From: a bacterium
Lineage (GTDB): Bacteria; Zhuqueibacterota; Zhuqueibacteria; Residuimicrobiales; Krinioviventaceae
Assembly: GCA_029561455.1 (NCBI GenBank)
Contig: JAKQIY010000013.1
Location: 62,001 to 126,000 of the forward strand
DNA: 64,000 nt
Direction: 5' to 3'
A program made the position numbers and the translations under genes. The notes under the pieces are model-generated. The model worked only from the letters and a program-made list of their open reading frames with translations. It was not told the origin of the DNA and ran no database searches. Of the stretch, positions 46,139 through 52,354 are shown one piece after another; position 1 is the stretch's first letter, and each line of letters begins with the position of its first letter.

Positions 46139-46200
46139 TGGGGAATATGACACGCCCGGAATGTGTATTATGTGTTAACATCCCCACTTTTGTTTTTTTT
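46139..46200 (+). terminator. Terminator-like structure, possible attenuator or small-RNA end
   Basis: TGGGGA (46139-46144) pairs with TCCCCA (46181-46186); after a 3x3 internal loop the stem resumes with TGACACG against TGTGTTA (one or two GU pairs). It is followed by TTTTGTTTTTTTT. No + strand gene lies before it, so it would end a small RNA or attenuate a leader of the downstream operon. Confidence 0.4.
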
Positions 46201-46327
46201 ACAATTAGTTGTTGTTTTAACCAGAAAAAATTTTTATATTCATTATACGTTTTTTTTATTATTCAATCAAGTATTTTTATGTGATTGTTGCAAACTCGTT
46301 GTTTTAATTAACCGGAACAGTAGGAAT

Positions 46328-46349
46328 ATTTACTAGATGTCTAGTAAAT
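46328..46349 (+). promoter_or_regulatory. Perfect 22-bp palindrome, probable operator
   Basis: ATTTACTAGA (46328-46337) and TCTAGTAAAT (46340-46349) are perfect 10-bp arms separated by TG. It lies 53 bases before ATG 46402, the first gene of the GTPase operon. Such a dyad is the size of a dimeric repressor or activator site. No regulator can be assigned from the sequence alone. Confidence 0.6.
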
Positions 46350-46401
46350 GTCCGAGTTCTCCGGCTGAGAATTGACAGAGCATTAGAACAGGAGAGCTAA
46401 A

Positions 46402-46806
46402 ATGAACGATGATAAATCGCAGCCTTTGAATAATATTGAACAAATACGGGATATAATATTTGGGGATAACATCAAAACTTTTGAAAAAAAGTTTAAAGAA
46501 GTAGAAAATAAAATCAGCGATCTGGAAAATTACTGCAAGAACAGGATGGATAAAATCGACAACACAATTGCCGATCTTGATTCGCGTATGCAGTCCCTAG
46601 ATAAAACCCAGACTGACAATTTAAAGCAGTTAAAAACTGATATGGAAAAGAATCTGCATTCAAGTGTGCAAAAGCTGGAAAAATGTCTGGAAGAATTAAA
46701 AGAGGATAAGTTAGATAAGGCTATAATTGCCAACAAGTTAATTGAGCTTGGTCTGGCTATTAAGGGGGAAGACTTGTTGAATCATATTCCTGGAGGCAAG
46801 AAATAA
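46402..46806 (+). CDS. Coiled-coil protein of the GTPase operon, LRD-FGD type start
   Basis: 134 residues, almost wholly charged helix: heptad-like segments at about 15-105 (DIIFGDNIKTFEKKF, VENKISDLENYC, LDSRMQSLDKTQ). There is no signal peptide, no membrane segment and no known enzymatic motif. The start (IEQIRDIIFGDNIKTFEK) resembles the N-terminus of long OmpA-type proteins in cyanobacteria and proteobacteria that sit next to similar GTPases, from memory. AGGAGAG precedes ATG 46402. It is the first gene of the operon and is likely a cytosolic scaffold that binds the longin-like protein or the GTPase. Confidence 0.75.
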   Translation: MNDDKSQPLNNIEQIRDIIFGDNIKTFEKKFKEVENKISDLENYCKNRMDKIDNTIADLDSRMQSLDKTQTDNLKQLKTDMEKNLHSSVQKLEKCLEELKEDKLDKAIIANKLIELGLAIKGEDLLNHIPGGKK

Positions 46807-46807
46807 T

Positions 46808-47689
46808 TTGCCGGCCGAGCAAGCAAATCAAATTGCTGATCCGTTAAAGAATTTACAGCAAATCATTCTTTCCGATATTGAAAATCGTATCGGTCAGCTG
46901 GAAATTGCCCATAAAAAACTGGGTCAACAGCTTAACAACAAGGATGAGATAATTTCTACCCTCAGTCCGGTTTTAACTGATTTATTGCAAATAAAAATTC
47001 GTGATTCACGGGATGAAATCGCTAACGCCTTGTCCCCGGTGATGAGCAAAGCTATCAAAAAGCAGATCCATGATTCCAAAGAAGAAGTAATTGATGCTCT
47101 TTATCCTATCATCGGGCGCATGATTTCCAAAGCAATTGCTGAAGCTTTAAAAGGACTGGTAAATTCTATCAACGATAACATCAATAATAAATATAATTTA
47201 AAGATATGGCTGCAAAGGCTGAAAGCTAAAATTTTTGGCGTTAATGTTGGCGAGTTGATCATTGCCGAACAAGCTCCTTTTGCTATCCGGGAGGTGTTTC
47301 TGATCGCAAAAGATTCGGGTTTACTAATCTCTCATTACTCCAAGAATATTAGTGGGACCAATGATGCACATATCATAGCGGCCATGTTGACCGCTATTAA
47401 AAGTTTTGTTCAGGATGCTTTTGCCAAAGAGCAAACCGGTGAACTGTATGAAATTGAATATAGCGATCAGACAATACGAATCGAACCGGGTTTATATGCT
47501 TATTTAGCTGTTGTTTATAAAGGGGTTGCGCCATTCGGTCTTAATGAGCAACTGACGCAAATTCAGGAACGGATCCATACCCGGTATTCTCGTTTTTTAC
47601 GTGATTACCAGGGTGAAAATTCCCGGTTAACAAAAATTGATACCCTATTCGCCGAATTTTCTGGCAAATATGATAAAGAAAGGGAATGA
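46808..47689 (+). CDS. Helical plus longin-like domain protein, GTPase partner candidate
   Basis: 293 residues starting with TTG 46808, 10 bases after GGAGG. Residues 1-120 are helical repeats (ISTLSPVLTDLLQIKIRDS, IANALSPVMSKAIKKQIHDS, VIDALYPIIGRMISKAI). Residues about 150-265 look like an alpha/beta longin or roadblock-type fold (FAIREVFLIAKDSGLLISHY, IIAAMLTAIKSFVQDAF, YLAVVYKGVAP). The two parts match the middle of the long envelope OmpA-type proteins known from other bacteria. There is no signal peptide. Longin/roadblock domains are common partners of small GTPases (such as MglB for MglA), so this is the best candidate regulator or effector of the GTPase encoded next (ATGA overlap). Confidence 0.7.
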   Translation: MPAEQANQIADPLKNLQQIILSDIENRIGQLEIAHKKLGQQLNNKDEIISTLSPVLTDLLQIKIRDSRDEIANALSPVMSKAIKKQIHDSKEEVIDALYPIIGRMISKAIAEALKGLVNSINDNINNKYNLKIWLQRLKAKIFGVNVGELIIAEQAPFAIREVFLIAKDSGLLISHYSKNISGTNDAHIIAAMLTAIKSFVQDAFAKEQTGELYEIEYSDQTIRIEPGLYAYLAVVYKGVAPFGLNEQLTQIQERIHTRYSRFLRDYQGENSRLTKIDTLFAEFSGKYDKERE

Positions 47690-48216
47690 CCATCCAGATC
47701 AACCGGAAAATATGCCTGCTCGGCATGTATGCAACGGGTAAAACGAGCTTGATCCGCCGCTATGTACACAACATTTTTGATGAAAAGTATCTTTCGACAA
47801 TTGGCGTTAACGTTTCCCAAAAACTATTACCGCCGTTAGAAACCTCAAATAATAAAATTGTCCAGTTTAATTTTCTTATTTGGGATATTGAAGGAATTGA
47901 CCGGAATAACAAATTGCAAAAAAACTATTATGCCGGGTCTAGTGGCGCGATTGTTGTAGGAGATTTAACCCGTAAGGAATCTTTTGAGGTTATTAATGGA
48001 TTGTTAAGTGATTTTTCAACTATTTGCCCGGAAGCTCTGATTGTGTTGGCCGGAAATAAAAAAGATCTGCTCATAGAGAATACCGATCACCCACAAAGGT
48101 TAAAAGAGCTTGCCGCACAAAAAAAAGCGGATTACCTTTTAACCAGCGCCAAAACCGGAGAAAATGTTGACGAGTTGTTTTTGTTACTGGCTCATAAAAT
48201 TAAAGATAAGCTGTGA
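47686..48216 (+). CDS. Rab/Ras-like small GTPase
   Basis: 176 residues. All five GTPase motifs are visible: G1 GMYATGKT (13-20), switch I Thr38 in STIGV, G3 DIEG (67-70), G4 NKKD (124-127), and G5 SAK (154-156). The TIGV and WD-x-x-G pattern is that of Rab/Roc-type small GTPases, not of the TrmE/Era group. At the place of the catalytic Gln of Ras/Rab (after DxxG) it has Ile71, so intrinsic GTP hydrolysis may be slow or need a partner. It overlaps its neighbours by 4 bases on both sides (ATGA and GTGA), so it is made in fixed proportion with the longin-like protein and the activator. Cytosolic, with no lipidation motif. Confidence 0.92.
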   Translation: MTIQINRKICLLGMYATGKTSLIRRYVHNIFDEKYLSTIGVNVSQKLLPPLETSNNKIVQFNFLIWDIEGIDRNNKLQKNYYAGSSGAIVVGDLTRKESFEVINGLLSDFSTICPEALIVLAGNKKDLLIENTDHPQRLKELAAQKKADYLLTSAKTGENVDELFLLLAHKIKDKL

Positions 48217-49592
48217 TAATCCCGAAATTTGTAAATACCGCTTTTTCCGACCATTTAATTGGTTATGCATTACTGGATAATGTATTCCGCATAACCGAGC
48301 ACAATCGAAATTTTATAAAATTTCTGAATCTTCACGACAATGTACGGGAAAAGCAGTTAGTGGAGATCATGCCGGAAGCAATAGGGCTTGAACAGATCTT
48401 GCAGGAGATGCTAGATAATGAGCGCAGTATTTTTACTCTACCGCAAGTTAACCGCTTCCTGAAGGATCAACAAATTGCCTATTATAATATTACTTTTTAT
48501 ACTACCTCTTTAACTGACACCCCTGTTTTTGTTATCATTTATGATATTACAGAAGAAACCCGTTTAAAACAGCAATTGACTCAGCAAAAGTATGAGATCG
48601 AATTGCTGGAAGGGCAATCGTTTCTGCAGGGCAGAACTCTTCCTAACTCGTTATTAGGCAATTCGGAACCTATTCGCAAAATCCGTGATATGGTACAGCA
48701 TGTTGCCCAAATTCCCAAAGCGACAATCTTTCTTAATGGAGAAAGCGGCACCGGCAAAAGCCTGGTAGCGCGTTTAATTCATAACGGCAATGCCATCTCA
48801 ACCAGGCCGTTCGTAGAAATTAACTGTGCGGCTATACCGGAAACTTTGCTGGAAGCAGAGTTGTTCGGGTATGAAAAAGGCGCATTTACTAACGCTTTTA
48901 CCAGCAAACCCGGATTACTTGAAGAAGCCGATGGCGGCACCCTGTTCCTTGATGAAATAGGCGATTTACCCCTTAAATTGCAGGTTAAATTATTATCCTT
49001 TATTGAGTCAAGGTCTTTCCGGCGTTTAGGCAGTACCAAAGAATTACAGGTTAATATTAAACTCATTTCCGCCAGCAACCGTAACATTATTGAAATGATA
49101 AAAAAGAATGAGTTTCGCGAGGATTTATTTTATCGACTGAATGTAGTGAATATTAATTTACCCCCATTACGTGATACCGGACAGGATATTATTACTATAG
49201 CCAGGAATTTTATCGGTATGTTCAATATCGATTTTAAAAAGAATGTGCAGAAACTGTCAGCTAATGCCGAACAAAAGTTATTGAACTATCACTGGCCCGG
49301 CAATGTTCGTGAATTGCGTAATGTTATAGAACGCGCTATGATCTTTGCATCAGGTTCTGAAATTACCAGCCAGGATATTCATTTATATCATTTATCCCCT
49401 AATGAAGAAAATGCTACAATTGAGAAAATACTCAATATTCCCCCGGAAGGAATAGCATTTGAGGAAATTGAACGGAAACTGCTGGATAGCGCCCTGGAAA
49501 TGGCCAATGGTAATCAATCCAAAGCCGCACGGTTATTGCATCTTAGCCGGGATGCGTTTCGTTATCGTTTGGAAAAGTATCATGTTATTTAA
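48213..49592 (+). CDS. PAS-type sigma-54-dependent activator with GAFTNA loop
   Basis: 459 residues from GTG 48213, overlapping the GTPase stop. A PAS domain (about 8-118; ending DITEETRLKQQL) is followed by a short coiled coil and the AAA+ domain: Walker A GESGTGKS (176-183), Walker B GGTLFLDEIG, the Arg-finger region and HWPGNVRELRNVIERAM. The loop that touches sigma-54 reads GAFTNA (223-228) where GAFTGA is normal. A Fis-type helix-turn-helix ends the protein (NGNQSKAARLLHLSRDAFRY). It should bind an upstream enhancer and drive sigma-54 promoters, perhaps the one just after its own gene. A glycine-to-asparagine change in this loop has been linked to altered control in NorR, as I recall. 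Confidence 0.93.
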   Translation: MIIPKFVNTAFSDHLIGYALLDNVFRITEHNRNFIKFLNLHDNVREKQLVEIMPEAIGLEQILQEMLDNERSIFTLPQVNRFLKDQQIAYYNITFYTTSLTDTPVFVIIYDITEETRLKQQLTQQKYEIELLEGQSFLQGRTLPNSLLGNSEPIRKIRDMVQHVAQIPKATIFLNGESGTGKSLVARLIHNGNAISTRPFVEINCAAIPETLLEAELFGYEKGAFTNAFTSKPGLLEEADGGTLFLDEIGDLPLKLQVKLLSFIESRSFRRLGSTKELQVNIKLISASNRNIIEMIKKNEFREDLFYRLNVVNINLPPLRDTGQDIITIARNFIGMFNIDFKKNVQKLSANAEQKLLNYHWPGNVRELRNVIERAMIFASGSEITSQDIHLYHLSPNEENATIEKILNIPPEGIAFEEIERKLLDSALEMANGNQSKAARLLHLSRDAFRYRLEKYHVI

Positions 49593-49603
49593 GATTTTTT
49601 GTG

Positions 49604-49619
49604 TGGCATGTTTATTGAG
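49604..49619 (+). promoter_or_regulatory. Sigma-54-type promoter candidate before the BON/OmpA gene
   Basis: TGGCATGTTTATTGAG matches TGGCAC-N5-TTGCW except for the last base of the -24 box and the C of the -12 GC (here GA). It lies 12 bases past the stop of the sigma-54 activator and 57 before ATG 49676. A self-contained activator-promoter pair is possible. The GA in the -12 box weakens the call. Confidence 0.35.
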
Positions 49620-49675
49620 TATAAATTGTAATGTAAAATTCAATTATTGATGATTTATCAGGCGTCACATTAATA

Positions 49676-50317
49676 ATGAAAACACGACATATAATTTTTT
49701 TAGCCCTGGCCGGATTTCTGTTATTATTTTATATTACAGTAAAAAAAGCGGTTCCCCGGATTGAAAAAAATATCACAACCCAAGCATGCGCTGTGTTGGC
49801 TTCCAGGGGTTTTGCGGATGTTTACGCACATGCAAAAAGGCTGGATCTCATTCTGACCGGTAAAGTTAAAACTCAACCCCAAATCGCCTTGCTGGATAGT
49901 TTATTTCAAGATTTTACCGGGGTGAGGAAAATAATTAACCAGGTACTCGTCGTCCCCGATCCGATTGTTATTAAAAAATTACCACATCTGCGTTTATTCT
50001 ATAAACCCAATACCTATGCTATAACATTCACGCATGAAATAATTCTAAAACAGCTGTTAAAACTTTTGTCGACCGGTAAGCACTTGACGATTCAGATCAA
50101 GGGTTATACCGATAAAGAGGGGGATGAAAAGTATAATTTACTGCTTAGTGAAAAACGGGCACAAAAAGTTTCTGATTATCTTGTAGCTCAAGGTATACCC
50201 GACGATCGAATTTCACTACAATATTTTGGGGAAGCAGATAGCGAAACCGGCAGCGCCTCCAAAAAAGAACAGGCAAAAAACCGAAAAGTAGATGTAATAA
50301 TTGCGGAGGTAAAATAA
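49676..50317 (+). CDS. Membrane-anchored BON/OmpA-type protein of the GTPase operon
   Basis: 213 residues. One N-terminal membrane helix (about 5-23), with no cleavage site seen, would anchor it in the inner membrane. A BON-like alpha/beta region follows (about 40-105; LDLILTGKVKTQ, LLDSLFQDFTGVRKIINQVLVV), and then an OmpA-type peptidoglycan-binding domain (about 115-213; TIQIKGYTDKEGDEKYNLLLSEKRA written in part, VSDYLVAQGI, NRKVDVII). The TM-BON-OmpA order is that of the C-terminal half of the long OmpA-type envelope proteins whose N-terminal halves resemble the first two operon genes. It could carry the GTPase signal to the cell wall. Confidence 0.85.
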   Translation: MKTRHIIFLALAGFLLLFYITVKKAVPRIEKNITTQACAVLASRGFADVYAHAKRLDLILTGKVKTQPQIALLDSLFQDFTGVRKIINQVLVVPDPIVIKKLPHLRLFYKPNTYAITFTHEIILKQLLKLLSTGKHLTIQIKGYTDKEGDEKYNLLLSEKRAQKVSDYLVAQGIPDDRISLQYFGEADSETGSASKKEQAKNRKVDVIIAEVK

Positions 50318-50318
50318 A

Positions 50319-50558
50319 ATGGATTACCTGGCAAGACAAATATTGGTGTATTTATTATTAGCGGCGTTGTGGGGTTTTTTTATTGGCTGGCTGATCTTTA
50401 AAGTGAATTATAAAGTAAAACTGCACAAGATTGAAAATATCTGGAAAATAAACGTTCTCAGTCTTGAGCAGCAACTGGAAGAACTACGTTCATCAAAAAC
50501 CGGTCGCGGCGGCGCCGGAAAAACTCTAAGCCCAAAAGCGGTTACCAAACAAAAGTAA
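50319..50558 (+). CDS. Small membrane coiled-coil protein of the GTPase operon
   Basis: 79 residues. One membrane helix (about 7-27; VYLLLAALWGFFIGWLIF) is followed by a coiled coil (about 35-58; KIENIWKINVLSLEQQLEEL) and a basic, Gly-rich tail (KTGRGGAGKTLSP). GGAGGT at 50305-50310 lies inside the end of the previous gene, so it is translationally linked. It has no known family. It may place or gather the operon's complex at the membrane. Last gene of the operon. Confidence 0.75.
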   Translation: MDYLARQILVYLLLAALWGFFIGWLIFKVNYKVKLHKIENIWKINVLSLEQQLEELRSSKTGRGGAGKTLSPKAVTKQK

Positions 50559-50639
50559 TACGGGGTTTCTCCAACCTGACGCTTGCAATAACAGGCTGTT
50601 ACAATATTTATGAGCTAATCCGACCGGCAAAGTTGTGTA

Positions 50640-50659
50640 ATACTATTTTCCAATAGTAT
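50640..50659. other. Short AT-rich hairpin after the GTPase operon
   Basis: ATACTATT (50640-50647) and AATAGTAT (50652-50659) are perfect complements around TTCC. It has no T run and is low in GC. It lies between the operon end and mntP and could be a weak terminator or a leader element. Confidence 0.35.
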
Positions 50660-50837
50660 ACATGGCTTGTCAGTTTGAATATAAATATCTGAGATATTCT
50701 GCGCTTTTAAGAAATACCTTTTTCTTGTTTGATTGCTTATTTGTTATTATTTTAATAACTGGTTTTTGCAGACAAGCCTGACCTGAATCCGATATGGCTT
50801 GGCATTGATTTTTGTACGCTTTTATAATGAAAGGATA

Positions 50838-51404
50838 ATGTTGAATTTTTATATTGTGATCATTATAGCAGTGGGACTTTCGATGGATGCAGTTGCCGTT
50901 TCCATCAGCAGTGGAATGCGTCTGGCCGTCATCCGTTTTCGTGACGCAGCAAAAATAGCCTTGTTTTTTGGAGTGTTTCAGGCGGTTATGCCGGTCATCG
51001 GCTGGTACGCCGGCAGCCATATTGTTCGTTATATATCCTATTATGACCATTGGATTGCGTTTGGACTGCTGGCTTTTGTCGGTTTTAAAATGATCTGGGA
51101 ATCATTCCGGGCGGATGGTCAAAACAATACCCTCAATCCTCTTGATTTTAAAGTCTTATTATTATTAGCTGTAGCTACCAGTATCGATGCCCTGGCAGTT
51201 GGGCTGGGTTTTGCTTTTTTAAATGTGAATATACTTACTGCTGTTTCCATAATCGGTATTATTACTTTTGTATTGTCTTTAACAGCCGTCTATGTCGGAA
51301 AATTCTGCAGTTGCCGGTTCGGCAAACGGGTAGAGTTGGTTGGTGGATTAATATTGATTGGCATTGGTTTAAAAATTTTAATCCAACATTTACTGGCCCA
51401 ATAG
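50838..51404 (+). CDS. mntP: MntP-family manganese efflux pump
   Basis: About 188 residues with six membrane helices. The paired repeat motifs are clear: GLSMDAVAVSISSG in the first helix and ATSIDALAVGLGFAF in the fourth, each with the conserved Asp of the MntP (DUF204) family, which exports Mn2+. The frame runs on upstream to TTG 50799, but the family N-terminus fits ATG 50838 near AAGGA. The site is only 2 bases away, so TTG 50841 is an alternative start. The usual Mn2+ riboswitch was looked for and not recognised upstream. Confidence 0.92.
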   Translation: MLNFYIVIIIAVGLSMDAVAVSISSGMRLAVIRFRDAAKIALFFGVFQAVMPVIGWYAGSHIVRYISYYDHWIAFGLLAFVGFKMIWESFRADGQNNTLNPLDFKVLLLLAVATSIDALAVGLGFAFLNVNILTAVSIIGIITFVLSLTAVYVGKFCSCRFGKRVELVGGLILIGIGLKILIQHLLAQ

Positions 51405-51686
51405 CTGTTTGCCGGCTAGTAATGAGATTACCACTAATAAGTAAAATTACTATGTTACAACATACCGGGGGAGTTCTTTTTTAGTAACAGCCTTGCTGCT
51501 AACGTATTTTATACTTTACATGAGCTTTCTTTCCTATTTTATATTCTAAACGGGTATGTTTTTGCTTGTGGAACATCAAAAATTTTATTAAGTTAAAATA
51601 TTATATGCCTTTAATAAACAATGAAGGATTGTATATTATTTTTTTGCAATGAATGCAGTTATTAACAGATAAAGCAGGAGTAGCTC

Positions 51687-52346
51687 ATGCAACGATTCGT
51701 ATTGTCCATTCTGTTATTTTTCCTTATAAACAGTACCTTACAAGCCAGGGAGAGGCTTACCAATTGGGCAATCGGACCACACATGACGATTTCCTTCCCA
51801 CAATCCCGGTTGGCGGATTATTCGCGAACCGGTGAAGGTTTGGGCGCAAAAATATTATATCGCTGGGAGGCGGTGCGTTTCTTTACGCCCCGTTGTGATA
51901 TAACTTATTTATCCTTTGGCGAAAAGCGCACTAGCATTCCCGGTTCTTACAGTATATATGATGTTATCCAAACCCGCAACGAGTCATTTCAGTTGACTGT
52001 TGGCGCCCAGTTTAGCCAAAAAATCGGCAGGTTTACTTTTTATACCCAACCGATGGCCGGTTATTATAACTTTCGCACCATTGTTACCGTCGATGATTAT
52101 TATTATGAATATATTTACGGAACGCCCTATTCGGAGACCAAGAGCAGCCGCACCCGTCCCGGTTGGGGCGCCAATGCCGGCCTGATGTTTGACCTGGGGC
52201 TGGGGCCGCATCTGGATCTGCAATTTAATTATCAATCTATTTCCAAGGTCATCAAAACTGTTGCTAATAATCAATCGGTTTATAAAGACGCTACTGATTT
52301 CAGTATAAGCTTTGGCGTGGTTTTCTTTTTAAAAGAAAAATATTAA
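51687..52346 (+). CDS. Outer-membrane beta-barrel protein, unknown function
   Basis: 219 residues with a signal peptide (1-20, ending TLQA). The rest is a run of alternating strands rich in Tyr, Phe and Gly (LGAKILYRWEAVRFF, FTFYTQPMAGYYNFRTIV, HLDLQFNYQSIS) ending in FSISFGVVFFLKEKY, which is typical of an eight-stranded barrel of the OmpW/PorT-like sort. I do not recognise a named family. GGAG precedes ATG 51687. It is 8 bases before glgB and may share its transcript, though no role in glycogen is suggested. Confidence 0.75.
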   Translation: MQRFVLSILLFFLINSTLQARERLTNWAIGPHMTISFPQSRLADYSRTGEGLGAKILYRWEAVRFFTPRCDITYLSFGEKRTSIPGSYSIYDVIQTRNESFQLTVGAQFSQKIGRFTFYTQPMAGYYNFRTIVTVDDYYYEYIYGTPYSETKSSRTRPGWGANAGLMFDLGLGPHLDLQFNYQSISKVIKTVANNQSVYKDATDFSISFGVVFFLKEKY

Positions 52347-52354
52347 GAGCAGGT

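Larger units (their letters stand above)
46009..46401. other. Divergent regulatory region between OmpA gene and GTPase operon
   Basis: About 390 bases without a gene. It holds a terminator-like structure on the + strand (46139-46200) and a perfect 22-bp palindrome (46328-46349). The remaining sequence is AT-rich, with several T runs. The OmpA gene and the operon both start from this region in opposite directions. Confidence 0.6.

Noticed and set aside
46142-46155. A GG-N10-GC sigma-54-like box before the GTPase operon
   Set aside because: Only the GG and GC cores match; the TTG of the -12 box and the -24 box do not. It also falls within the terminator-like stem.
50559-50837. A manganese riboswitch before mntP
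   Set aside because: I looked for the yybP-ykoY motif pieces and did not find them; only a short hairpin is there.
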